NCBI GenBank assembly: GCA_964371785.1
Contig: CAYJOL010000006.1
Span: 62,001 to 126,000 of the forward strand
Origin: CAVQCT01 sp964371785
Lineage (GTDB): Bacteria; Zixibacteria; MSB-5A5; GN15; FEB-12
Reading direction: 5' to 3'
DNA: 64,000 nucleotides
This document shows, piece after piece, positions 41,458-49,532 of this stretch. Made by a program: the position numbers and the translations under genes. Numbering within the stretch: position 1 is the first letter of the stretch; the number at the start of each line of letters is the position of its first letter. The notes beneath the pieces were generated by a model. It was not told where the DNA came from. It saw only the letters and a list, made by a program, of their open reading frames with translations, and ran no database searches.

Positions 41458-41550
41458 TCAGGAAGCTTCGGGTTCGTCCAGATCCCAGAACCAGATGACC
41501 AGCAATAGCACTACAAACAGACCGAACAGCAACAAAAGCAGTTTCTTCAT
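41458..41550 (-). CDS. 30-residue single-helix membrane peptide
   Basis: It begins MKKLLLLLFGLFVVLLLVIW and ends in an acidic tail, WDLDEPEAS. A CGGGAG Shine-Dalgarno lies 7 bp upstream on the minus strand. It is convergent with dgt and downstream of the lipoprotein gene on the same strand. The hydrophobic core, positive N-terminus and RBS argue that it is translated. Function unknown. Confidence 0.5.
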   Translation of the reverse strand: MKKLLLLLFGLFVVLLLVIWFWDLDEPEAS

Positions 41551-41582
41551 ATCAATCTCCCGTTTTCTTGTAAAACGCTTCT

Positions 41583-41604
41583 TGGGCGATGAAGTTCTCG
41601 CCCA
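41583..41604 (-). terminator. Hairpin after the lipoprotein gene
   Basis: TGGGCGA/TCGCCCA (7-bp perfect arms 41583-41589 and 41598-41604) lies 9 bp after the lipoprotein stop. No long U-run follows, so termination may be partial and read-through could reach the 30-residue peptide. Confidence 0.45.
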
Positions 41605-41612
41605 TCTTACCG

Positions 41613-42215
41613 TCAGGGCGCCGGGATGTATCGGACAAGCTCAGCTTGATAGTTTAATGCCGGTGTCGTGGTGTTGGATTCATAGGTGAATTTCACTATC
41701 CCTTTGTCTTTGACCAGCCAGTAATGGACAAAAAAATAGAGGCTGTCAGGAAAGCGGTAACCCGCCGAGATTTGGTATGACTCGGCAAAAGTCCCGGCAG
41801 GGACAGTTATCACTTCTGCAGGCGACCGCACCGGGAACGAGATATCGACGGATCCGACCGGGCTGGAGAGCACTGCAGTGGAGTCGTTGTAAATCATCGG
41901 CACGGAGTCAGTGGGTGTGCCGGGGGCGGAATAGGTCCAAAGCTCTGCGGCGGTGAATCCGGACGGTGGTGTCGCCGTGTCGGCTATGAGTACCGTCATC
42001 GTGTCGATAGTACCCGAAGCACTGTCAGTGATAAGGTAAATCCATGAGCTGCCGACGCCGTGAGGAAACTGGCTTATCTCAAGTGGCTTGGGCGAAGACT
42101 GAGACGGACTGTTCGAATCGCAGGCGCAAATGCACAATATCAGAATTACATTCAATCTGAGTACGATTCGACCGATTGGCCCGCCCGTCTCCTTATTTTG
42201 TATTCGATGACACAC
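41613..42215 (-). CDS. Predicted lipoprotein, unknown
   Basis: A 200-residue protein. A hydrophobic stretch ends in a lipobox-like ICAC with Cys32 followed by Asp33, suggesting an inner-membrane-retained lipoprotein if the Asp+2 rule applies. The rest is beta-rich with no family recognised. An AAGGAG tract lies inside the first ten codons, so the true start could be a non-ATG codon downstream of the annotated ATG. Convergent with dgt. Confidence 0.6.
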   Translation of the reverse strand: MCHRIQNKETGGPIGRIVLRLNVILILCICACDSNSPSQSSPKPLEISQFPHGVGSSWIYLITDSASGTIDTMTVLIADTATPPSGFTAAELWTYSAPGTPTDSVPMIYNDSTAVLSSPVGSVDISFPVRSPAEVITVPAGTFAESYQISAGYRFPDSLYFFVHYWLVKDKGIVKFTYESNTTTPALNYQAELVRYIPAP

Positions 42216-42431
42216 AAATGAATATAATGGTTCGATTTTACAAACAATAGTAGTGGAAAGGAAAAAGACTTATGTTTGCGAATCGCCAATCGCCCAAAAG
42301 GGTGCGAATGTGAATATCGTTGCAGTTCACCGTTCAATCGGGAGACCTCTTGTTTTTGTAAGTCTTTAAGAGACATCTGATTATGTATAGTCTGGTAATA
42401 AGGCATGGCCGTTGCTTTCCGGAAAGGTACT

Positions 42432-42812
42432 ATGGAATGTTTTTTTGGCTCATACGAATTGCCCAAAGGCAACGAAGTCAATAAGTCGGCGATAGTGGTG
42501 TTCACTATTCCCGAACTGGGGATTAAATTTAAGGCCCCCTTTGACGGTGTCGATCCTGAGCATAGCGATTATGCTTCGCTTCTTGCACTGCTTGAATTCA
42601 TCGACGGCAATCAGAAGTATTTCTCCAATCATACGTACCAGATTTATGGCAATAACCTGCGAGTTGTCAATCAGGTGAATCAGAAGGAAATGACCCCGTC
42701 GAAGTATTCCCCCCTTCTCCAAAAGGCGCTCGCTTATCGTCAGAAATACAGATTCTCGATCGATTGGGTAGCTTCAGACTCCAATCCGGTCTACCGACAC
42801 CTTTTTGATTGA
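42432..42812 (+). CDS. RNase H-fold-like protein with degenerate catalytic residues
   Basis: A 126-residue protein. Strand and helix order resemble RNase HI: ECFFGSY, then a beta hairpin, a helix YASLLALLEFI, a strand YQIYGNNLRVVNQV, and a C-terminal IDWVASDSNP. The catalytic acidic positions of RNase HI appear replaced (Gly-Ser-Tyr, Ala/Ser in helix A, Gly-Asn-Asn). It would therefore bind rather than cut nucleic acid. ATG 42432 follows GGAAAGG. It lies 35 bp before holA. The fold call is from pattern only. Confidence 0.4.
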   Translation: MECFFGSYELPKGNEVNKSAIVVFTIPELGIKFKAPFDGVDPEHSDYASLLALLEFIDGNQKYFSNHTYQIYGNNLRVVNQVNQKEMTPSKYSPLLQKALAYRQKYRFSIDWVASDSNPVYRHLFD

Positions 42813-42847
42813 CGCTCCGCCCGAGCAGGCTGTATACTGATTTCAGT

Positions 42848-43831
42848 ATGGCCTCTCCTGCCCAACTTCACAAAGATATTTCGGCCGGTAAGTTCAAGCC
42901 GGCCTATTACTTCTTCGGTGTAGAAGACTATCGGATTGCCGAAGCCGAAAAATACATAGCACGGGAGTTTTTGCCCAAACTCCAGTTGGCGGTCAACTAC
43001 CGTCGTTTTGACAGCCGCAAGACAAAGGCGGGGGACCTGATCTCCCAACTGTCAAATCTCCCTATGCTTGGCGAGAAGCAAGTCTTTGTGGTCACCGATT
43101 TCCAGAGCTATAAACCGACCGAGGTAAAGGCGGTACTCGCTTTACTCAGTCCTCCCGATCCGAACAGAATCATTATTTTTGACAGTCCGGCGGCCAAAGC
43201 ACCCAACAAGAAATCGGCCTTTTTCACCACAGTTTCTTCGGTAGCGGAAGTCATCGAATTCAAGCGGCTGGATTTCGATGAGGCCGTGAGAACCATCCGG
43301 AGTCGATTCAAGACGGAGAATATCAATATCACCGAGGAAGCGTTGCGCCTGCTGACAGAACTTCTGGACGGCAATCGAGGGGCGATGGAGTCCGAGATGA
43401 ACAAGCTGGTCAATTACAAAGGCTCCGGCGAGACAATAGAGATCGAGGATATCAGAAAAGTATCAGCGGGCTACGAGATGTTTTCCATTTTTGACCTGGC
43501 CGATCTGATTGTCGACAGCAAGATCAAGAAAGCGCTTCAGATGCTCAAGCAGTTGCTGGCAGAGGGAGTGTCACCGGTCACCTTTACCGTTCTTCTCCAG
43601 CAGCACTTCACCTCGTTGTATCTGGTCAAGAATGGCCGTCCGCCGCTGGGAAACCGGGGATTTCTGGTCTACAAATTTCGTCAGCAGGCCGGTAGATTCG
43701 ACAACCGACAACTCGAAGACATGATCATTGCCATCGCCGCCGCCGATGCCGACCTCCGGCATTCGGAGTTGCTAAGCCAGGAAACGGTGCTTGAGACTTT
43801 AGCCCTGACGCTGGCAGGTGGAAAAAACTAA
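42848..43831 (+). CDS. holA: DNA polymerase III delta subunit
   Basis: A 327-residue clamp-loader subunit that opens the beta clamp. The N-terminus PAYYFFGVEDYRIAEAEKYI, NYRRFDSRKTKAGDLISQL and LPMLGEKQVFVV are the family pattern. The middle has FKTENINITEEALRLLTELL and DGNRGAMESEMNKLV, followed by FSIFDLADLIVDSKIKKAL. ATG 42848 removes an unconserved N-terminal extension. The 3' end overlaps the next ECF sigma gene by 14 bp. Confidence 0.9.
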   Translation: MASPAQLHKDISAGKFKPAYYFFGVEDYRIAEAEKYIAREFLPKLQLAVNYRRFDSRKTKAGDLISQLSNLPMLGEKQVFVVTDFQSYKPTEVKAVLALLSPPDPNRIIIFDSPAAKAPNKKSAFFTTVSSVAEVIEFKRLDFDEAVRTIRSRFKTENINITEEALRLLTELLDGNRGAMESEMNKLVNYKGSGETIEIEDIRKVSAGYEMFSIFDLADLIVDSKIKKALQMLKQLLAEGVSPVTFTVLLQQHFTSLYLVKNGRPPLGNRGFLVYKFRQQAGRFDNRQLEDMIIAIAAADADLRHSELLSQETVLETLALTLAGGKN

Positions 43832-44444
43832 TTCAGCCAAGGATTGGATTATTCTGGAAGAAAACGACAATCTGCCTGTATCCACTTCTGGTGATACTAC
43901 TTCTGAACGAAGACTGGTCGAAGCTGCCCAGAACGGTGATACCAAAGCCTTCGGGCAACTAGTCCGGATACATCAGAAACGGCTTTTCCGGTATATCTAT
44001 GGTCTTGTTCGTTCATTCGATACTACCGAGGATGTTGTGCAGGAAGCATTTGTGAAAGCGTTTACCAATATTAAGACATTTCGGGCCGAGTACTCATTTT
44101 ACCCCTGGCTGTCCACCATCGCACGAAATCTTGCGTACAATCATGTTCACCGGGAGGAGAAGAAGGAATCGCTGGACAGTCTGCAGGAAAAAGGGTATGA
44201 CCCGCAATCGGAAGACCTTGGACCGATGGCGTCATTACTCGTAGGCGAGACCGATGAACGATTCTACAAGGCACTTATGGCCCTGCCGACCAAATATCGG
44301 ACTGTCTTTGTGTTGAGGCATTTGGAAGACATGGATTATGCGCAGATCGCAAGCTATCTTAAAATCCCTCCCGGCACGGTGGATTCGCGTTTGTATCGTG
44401 CCAGACAAATGCTGATGGAGCAATTGAAAGACCTGATTGAGTAA
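43818..44444 (+). CDS. ECF sigma factor, second module
   Basis: A 208-residue factor starting at GTG within the end of holA. Region 2: RLFRYIYGLVRSFDTTEDVV, FRAEYSFYPWLSTIARNLAY. Region 4: ALPTKYRTVFVLRHLEDMDY, then DSRLYRARQMLMEQL. A 30-residue N-terminal extension is not conserved. An anti-sigma gene and then PspC- and LiaF-like genes follow, pointing to cell-envelope stress. Confidence 0.9.
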   Translation: MEKTNSAKDWIILEENDNLPVSTSGDTTSERRLVEAAQNGDTKAFGQLVRIHQKRLFRYIYGLVRSFDTTEDVVQEAFVKAFTNIKTFRAEYSFYPWLSTIARNLAYNHVHREEKKESLDSLQEKGYDPQSEDLGPMASLLVGETDERFYKALMALPTKYRTVFVLRHLEDMDYAQIASYLKIPPGTVDSRLYRARQMLMEQLKDLIE

Positions 44445-44463
44445 TGATTGAGTGGATTATAAA

Positions 44464-45549
44464 ATGAATCACGAATATTTCAAAGATCGAGTTTCGGCGT
44501 TTCACGACGGTGAGTTGAAGCACGAAGAAGCGCAGATGATGACCGAGCATCTGCAGGCATGCGATGAATGCCGCCGGCTTCTTGCGGATCTTGAGAAACT
44601 CGACCAGCTGGTGAGTGAGCATTCCAGCCTTTCCGATTCGGATTATTGGGAAAGGTCAGCGCAGAGAATCGATCAGGCCGTAAGTGGTACAGCGGGGAGC
44701 GAAGTGATCGATGTTCGCCACGGTTCATATCGCGGCCTCTGGTGGAAAGTCGGGGCGCTCAGCGTTTCCGCGGCCGTGATATTATTTATCGCCATCTATC
44801 AGGGGGACATATCGAAAAAGGTTTTTGAAAGCTCACCATCGCCGGCAGCCCCGCTCAGTCCGCGACCGGAGCGAGAACTTGTTATTGACTCCGAGGCGGT
44901 TCATCAAAAACCGATTACGCCACCTGTGACTAAGAGCACCGAATCCGTCCAGTCAGAGCGGCGTGCGAAGAGTCAAGTTCCTACGACGGCTGAGAAACTG
45001 GAGACCTCGGCCAAGGTTTTGAACGGCGAAGCTACAACACCATCGACACAAGCGAAAGTTCCGGAGCAGATTGCCGCGCAGGCTGAGCACGACCTTACTC
45101 TCAAGCCGCAAAGAGAGGCGGTGCCCGAACTGGCTCCTTCGCAAACGGGAAAGACGGTAATCGCCAAAGCCACCGATGGTCTGGCGGAACTAAAAAAACG
45201 AGCTTTGAATGTACCATCGTTTGCAGCTACTCCGGACAGCCTGAGTCTCGAGAACTGGAAAGACATCCGGGATTCACTTCAAGGCGTACTGGCCATTCGG
45301 AGCACAAATCAAATTGGCAAAACGACTCCGCCCAAAGGCGCCTCGGCGCTAAAATCCTTAAGTGAGGCTGGGTCGGACCCGGATAAGCTCCTGCTGGATT
45401 CATATTACCATATTGCCGTCCTGACTGCCGACTCGTTGGAATTTCGGTCTTCGGTCGACTCGCTCAAGGCATATGCCGGGCGGAGACCATCGCCATCTGC
45501 CACTCAAGCCGATGACCTGCTTAAGAGGCTGGCATCCAGCAAGAAATAG
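44464..45549 (+). CDS. Anti-sigma factor with zinc-finger domain and long periplasmic tail
   Basis: A 361-residue protein. HLQACDEC gives the H29-x3-C33-x2-C36 zinc-finger pattern. A single membrane helix lies at about 92-114, followed by 240 periplasmic residues, Pro/Ser/Thr/Lys-rich at first and helical later. The tail is much longer than in the first module. ATG 44464 was preferred to the upstream GTG. It probably controls the adjacent ECF sigma factor. Confidence 0.85.
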   Translation: MNHEYFKDRVSAFHDGELKHEEAQMMTEHLQACDECRRLLADLEKLDQLVSEHSSLSDSDYWERSAQRIDQAVSGTAGSEVIDVRHGSYRGLWWKVGALSVSAAVILFIAIYQGDISKKVFESSPSPAAPLSPRPERELVIDSEAVHQKPITPPVTKSTESVQSERRAKSQVPTTAEKLETSAKVLNGEATTPSTQAKVPEQIAAQAEHDLTLKPQREAVPELAPSQTGKTVIAKATDGLAELKKRALNVPSFAATPDSLSLENWKDIRDSLQGVLAIRSTNQIGKTTPPKGASALKSLSEAGSDPDKLLLDSYYHIAVLTADSLEFRSSVDSLKAYAGRRPSPSATQADDLLKRLASSKK

Positions 45550-45588
45550 GGTTATCAGGAGCCGGGCATCAGGTTGTTGAGAAAGGGA

Positions 45589-45623
45589 GAACTTTCCTCC
45601 TTCAATTCACGTATAGCTATACT
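45589..45623 (+). promoter_or_regulatory. ECF-type promoter candidate and operator palindrome before PspC gene
   Basis: GAACTT (45589-45594), 15 bp and CGTA (45610-45613) resemble ECF sigma promoters (GAAC -35, CGTA -10). A perfect 12-bp palindrome GTATAGCTATAC (45611-45622) overlaps the -10 region. The setting, between an ECF module and envelope-stress genes, makes autoregulation plausible. Confidence 0.4.
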
Positions 45624-45658
45624 AACAGCGGCCTCCGCCGAATTCAAAGGAGGATATG

Positions 45659-46126
45659 ATGGACAAAAAGTTGTACAGATCGAGAAAAGACAAGGTTATC
45701 GCCGGGATCTGCGGAGGGCTTGGTGAATACTTTGATGTTGACCCGGTTTTCGTCAGAATTATCGTAGTCCTTTTGGCCTTTGCTCATGGACTGGGACTAC
45801 TTGGATACATTGTGGCCTGGATAATCATTCCAAAACGGGCAGAGGAAACCGAAGCGGCGGTCGAGGCGGGCGTCGAGACCAAAGTGCGGTACTCGTCGTG
45901 GAACCGATATCTGCCGGGCCTTATTTTAATAGGTATCGGTATTGTCCTGTTGCTCAGAGAAAATCTGTACTGGTTCGACTGGGATGAGTTCTGGCCGGTT
46001 ATGCTGGTACTGGCGGGACTGTTCCTTGTCTTTCGCCGAAAGGGACGCCATGAAGCCGAGGAAAAACTCAACTCACACATTCATGGATCACAGGAAGTAA
46101 AGCACGAAAATGGAGGAACGCAGTAA
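45659..46126 (+). CDS. PspC-domain envelope-stress protein
   Basis: A 155-residue protein. The PspC domain occupies residues 1-60: KKLYRSRKDKVIAGICGGLG, YFDVDPVFVRIIVVLLAF, IVAWIIIP. Two further helices (about 85-100 and 113-128) resemble a LiaI-LiaF-like hairpin. A GGAGG site precedes a double ATG (45656/45659); 45659 has the better spacing. PspC proteins report on membrane damage in phage-shock-type responses. Its stop overlaps the next start (TAATG). Confidence 0.9.
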   Translation: MDKKLYRSRKDKVIAGICGGLGEYFDVDPVFVRIIVVLLAFAHGLGLLGYIVAWIIIPKRAEETEAAVEAGVETKVRYSSWNRYLPGLILIGIGIVLLLRENLYWFDWDEFWPVMLVLAGLFLVFRRKGRHEAEEKLNSHIHGSQEVKHENGGTQ

Positions 46127-47025
46127 TGTCGCCGGCAAGGTTTCGCTGGGGAGCCATCCTGATTCAGATTGGCATACTCTGGTTGCTGAAGAATTTTGAC
46201 GTCATTACCACGGATTTCTGGGAGGATCTGCTGCTCTATTTTCCGATAATCCTGATCGCCGTGGGTGTCGAGAAAATATTTACCAAGAGTCGTTTACAGT
46301 TCATTTCGTATATCACGACGGTGATCATTTTAGTGGCCGGGTTTGTAATAGTGTTTACCGGCAATTTTGAACAAATGGGAGGATTCTTTTCGCAATGGAC
46401 ATACAAGGTCGAGGCTGATCCCCAGGTGAAGGCGATAAAGGCTGAGGTCAATTGTGAAAATTCCGATCTCACCGTCAGAGACAGCGGCTCGGACCTGGTT
46501 TACGGCGAGTTCGAAAAGTATACTCGCAAGCCCGAGATCTCCTATGACATCAAGTCAGACACCGCGCAAGTCACCGTGGACAGACGGCGCGGCAGCTTCA
46601 TAGGCGGAATAGTGAAGATCGAGTCCGGAGAACCTCAGGACTGGTATCTTCGCTTCTCCGATCAGGTCCCGCTTGTTCTGGCCTGCCGGGGCAAGGAGTC
46701 CGACATACATCTGAATATGTCGACTACGCGGCTTGACCAACTCGATGTAGAAGCCGACCAATCGACCATTTATGTCAAACTCGGAACCATGGAGCCGATG
46801 ATCCGCGTAAGTATCAAGGGCGTTGACGCCAATCTTCGTCTGCGGGTCTCCGAAGATATCGGTCTCAAAGTATTCGGTGAAGATTATCGAAGCTACTTGC
46901 TTCGAATCGGGCTGATCGATGCGGGTGACGGGACATTTGTCAGTAACGGCTACGATACGCTAAAGACAAAGGCGGAAGTCAGTCTCGATAAACAGCTCGG
47001 ATCGGTTAATGTAGATTATTTTTAG
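46126..47025 (+). CDS. LiaF-like membrane protein
   Basis: A 299-residue protein with three to four N-terminal membrane helices (about 8-23, 35-50, 58-77), as in LiaI/LiaF and DUF5668 proteins. The C-terminal 200 residues are a soluble beta-rich domain, with a repetitive strand pattern like DUF4097/toast_rack adhesin-like beta helices. LiaF restrains envelope-stress signalling in Firmicutes. The overlap with the PspC gene suggests a joint stress function. Confidence 0.7.
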   Translation: MSPARFRWGAILIQIGILWLLKNFDVITTDFWEDLLLYFPIILIAVGVEKIFTKSRLQFISYITTVIILVAGFVIVFTGNFEQMGGFFSQWTYKVEADPQVKAIKAEVNCENSDLTVRDSGSDLVYGEFEKYTRKPEISYDIKSDTAQVTVDRRRGSFIGGIVKIESGEPQDWYLRFSDQVPLVLACRGKESDIHLNMSTTRLDQLDVEADQSTIYVKLGTMEPMIRVSIKGVDANLRLRVSEDIGLKVFGEDYRSYLLRIGLIDAGDGTFVSNGYDTLKTKAEVSLDKQLGSVNVDYF

Positions 47026-47051
47026 CCAGTCGATAGTAATCGGAATTTACA

Positions 47052-47077
47052 GGCGGTCGATATCGGCCGCCTTTTTT
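47052..47077 (+). terminator. Terminator after the PspC-LiaF-like genes
   Basis: GGCGGTC pairs with GGCCGCC (one wobble) around a short loop, followed by six T. Confidence 0.7.
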
Positions 47078-47162
47078 GTTGTCTGTGTGCCCCAAAACGA
47101 TTACTATCGAAAGGGAAGTCAGCGCGTCCAGCGCATCATCACACGCTTTACGGAGTCTGAAT

Positions 47163-47957
47163 ATGAAAAGACTATTGATATTTGGTGCTATTTTTCTGCT
47201 GACAATCGGATGCAGCAAACAAGAGGAAGCAGGCGAAGCCAACCGAACGGTGCTGAGAATCGGCACCGATGCTACTTATCCGCCATTCGAAACCGTCAAC
47301 ACCGAGACCGGACAACCCGAAGGGTTTGACATTGACTTGATGACGGCCATCTGCAGGGTAAACGGATGGAAGCCTGAGTTCATTGTTACACCGTTCGATG
47401 GGATTATCCCGGGCCTGACCAACCACAAATATGACGCGGTTATTTCGGCGATGACGATAACGGCGCAACGTTCGGCGGTGGTGAATTTCTCGCATCCGTA
47501 TTATGCCGCCGGTCAGACTATCGCCGTGCCATTGTTTGACAGCACGATCCAGGGAGCGGCCGACCTTCGCGGCAAGCGCGTGGGTGTCCAACTCGGCACG
47601 ACCGGCGAAATGATGGCCAAGCGGATGGAGGGGTTGGAAGTATTCTCCTATGACAACATAGGAGCGGCTTTCATCGATATGGCCAACGGAAACCTCGATG
47701 CAGTCCTCAATGACTACCCGACCACACGACGTTATATTAAAGTCCATAACGACGCAAAAACGGTGGGCGACATTCTTTCGAGTGAGTATTACGGTATTGC
47801 CGTTCGGCCGGCAGACACCGACTTACTGAAGGAAATAAACGCGGCGTTGGACTCTATCGAAAACGACGGGACCTATGAGGGCTTTCACGAGAAGTGGTTC
47901 GGAGACAAACCGGACATACAGAGACTGAGAGATACATCGAAAACGGCCGAGCACTGA
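47163..47957 (+). CDS. Polar amino-acid ABC transporter substrate-binding lipoprotein
   Basis: A 264-residue SBP_bac_3-family protein. The signal peptide ends in LTIGC with lipid-anchored Cys17. Ligand-binding blocks are LRIGTDATYPPFE, GFDIDLM, ISAMTITAQRSAVVNFSHPY and VGVQLGTTGEM. It binds an amino acid or small polar solute. No permease or ATPase gene is adjacent, so the transporter is encoded elsewhere. ATG 47163 starts a normal signal peptide; upstream in-frame sequence would bury it. Confidence 0.92.
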   Translation: MKRLLIFGAIFLLTIGCSKQEEAGEANRTVLRIGTDATYPPFETVNTETGQPEGFDIDLMTAICRVNGWKPEFIVTPFDGIIPGLTNHKYDAVISAMTITAQRSAVVNFSHPYYAAGQTIAVPLFDSTIQGAADLRGKRVGVQLGTTGEMMAKRMEGLEVFSYDNIGAAFIDMANGNLDAVLNDYPTTRRYIKVHNDAKTVGDILSSEYYGIAVRPADTDLLKEINAALDSIENDGTYEGFHEKWFGDKPDIQRLRDTSKTAEH

Positions 47958-48008
47958 TCGGTAATTTACCGGTTGCCTTTTGGTACGTTGTTGCATAAAA
48001 TTGGACTC

Positions 48009-48710
48009 ATGACGCCTACGAAAATAAACCTGCCCCGACTTAAGGGGAAAATAATCGCGATCGACGGCCCGGCTGGCTCGGGCAAATCGACGACGTCGAA
48101 ACTGCTGGCGGCCCGGCTCGGCTACACCTATCTGGACACGGGAGCCATGTATCGGGCCCTCACCTACTTCGCCCTTAAAAACGGCATCGCTGCATCCGAT
48201 GGTCCGAAGCTCGCGGCTCTGGCCAATAAACTGCCTATCCAGTTCGAAACTTCGGAGGAAGTGAACCGCGTATTCATAAACGGAGAAGATGTTACGGCTG
48301 AGATTCGGACACCTGAAGTGACCAAACACGTATCGGAAGTCTCCGCTCACAAAGGCGTACGTGAAGCGATGGTGACCAAGCAGAAGAAGCTCGGCAAGGA
48401 TGGCTCAATCGTGGCGGAAGGCCGCGATACGACAACCGTCGTTTTCCCGGCCGCTGATATCAAGATCTTTTTGCAGGCATCGGTGAAGGAACGAGCCCGC
48501 CGCCGCCTGCTTGATCTAACCAAGATGGGAATCAGTACGACGGTGGAAGAACAGGAAGCGGACATAAAGCGACGTGACGATCACGATTCCAATCGCCAGC
48601 ACTCGCCCTTGACCAAGGCCAAAGACGCATATACTGTCGATACCACCGATATGACAATTGAAGGTCAAGTCGATTTTATCATCTCGCTGATCCGGCAGTT
48701 GGTCAAATGA
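48009..48710 (+). CDS. cmk: Cytidylate kinase
   Basis: A 233-residue kinase phosphorylating CMP/dCMP. P-loop DGPAGSGKSTTSK (about 19-31), substrate site YLDTGAMYRALT, VAEGRDTTTVVFP, and the lid RRRLLD. ATG 48009 gives a 15-residue N-terminal extension; an upstream TTG is possible. It is followed by plsC and rpsA, the common cmk-rpsA neighbourhood. Confidence 0.95.
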   Translation: MTPTKINLPRLKGKIIAIDGPAGSGKSTTSKLLAARLGYTYLDTGAMYRALTYFALKNGIAASDGPKLAALANKLPIQFETSEEVNRVFINGEDVTAEIRTPEVTKHVSEVSAHKGVREAMVTKQKKLGKDGSIVAEGRDTTTVVFPAADIKIFLQASVKERARRRLLDLTKMGISTTVEEQEADIKRRDDHDSNRQHSPLTKAKDAYTVDTTDMTIEGQVDFIISLIRQLVK

Positions 48711-48717
48711 TGGTAAC

Positions 48718-49335
48718 ATGAAGATTCTCTATTACACCGGATGGACCCTCACGAGAATCATATCCAAACTCTTCTTTCGAATTCGCATCGAGGGTCAGGA
48801 GCATTTCCCACGCTCGGGCGGCTTCATTCTGGCGACGAATCATAAGTCGTACTTCGATCCCCTCCTTGCCGGAAGCTGGGCTCCCCGCCAGGTCTATTTC
48901 CTGGCCAAGCAGGAATTGTTCCGCAATCCGATATTCGGTTGGATTATCACACAGACAAATGCGCTTCCAGTTCGGCGGGGAACGATTGACCGCCACGCGC
49001 TCGAACTGACCGCCGGGGTCATCCGTGACGGGTTCGGCCTGACTATCTTTCCGGAAGGAACTCGCTCCAAATCGGATGATTTCCTTGAGCCAAAACCCGG
49101 GGTTGGCATGATAGCTATTCAGGCCGCCTGTCCGATTATTCCCGGATATATCCATGGATCCGGCTGCCTCAAAGATTGCTTTTGGGGCCGGCAGCGGCTG
49201 AGCATTACTTTTGGCGAGGCTATCGGGGCAGATTGGGTAATTTCCCACCCTCCGAGCAAGGAGGGGTATCTGGCTGTCACCGAGGAAGTTATGGCAAGGC
49301 TTCGGGTATTGAGAGAAACTGTGGCCGGCCGATAA
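48718..49335 (+). CDS. plsC: 1-acyl-sn-glycerol-3-phosphate acyltransferase
   Basis: A 205-residue PlsC-family acyltransferase making phosphatidic acid. Catalytic motif NHKSYFD (Asn41-His42 to Asp47), second motif FPEGTRS (near 111-117) and PIIPGYIHG block IV. The N-terminal hydrophobic stretch would associate with the membrane. It lies 7 bp after cmk. Confidence 0.92.
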   Translation: MKILYYTGWTLTRIISKLFFRIRIEGQEHFPRSGGFILATNHKSYFDPLLAGSWAPRQVYFLAKQELFRNPIFGWIITQTNALPVRRGTIDRHALELTAGVIRDGFGLTIFPEGTRSKSDDFLEPKPGVGMIAIQAACPIIPGYIHGSGCLKDCFWGRQRLSITFGEAIGADWVISHPPSKEGYLAVTEEVMARLRVLRETVAGR

Positions 49336-49387
49336 GAAAACTGCAGGGGCCTTCCGATAGAAATTGTGGGATTAGAGCAGAAAACCC

Positions 49388-49416
49388 TTGAGCTTTGAGT
49401 ATAGTCTTGATATACT
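49388..49416 (+). promoter_or_regulatory. Promoter of rpsA
   Basis: TTGAGC (49388-49393), a 17-bp spacer and TATACT (49411-49416). The leader of about 110 nt has small hairpins and an AGGAGG 12 nt before the ATG, unusually distant. Confidence 0.6.
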
Positions 49417-49532
49417 ACTTATCTGCCCCCGAATAACGGAAAGGTGTTCAGCGGGCAGACTCCGGTGGCTTTCCCAAAGGGAAAAATCCAAAACCGCCGG
49501 TTCAGAAACCAGTTAGGAGGTTCTCTCAATTA

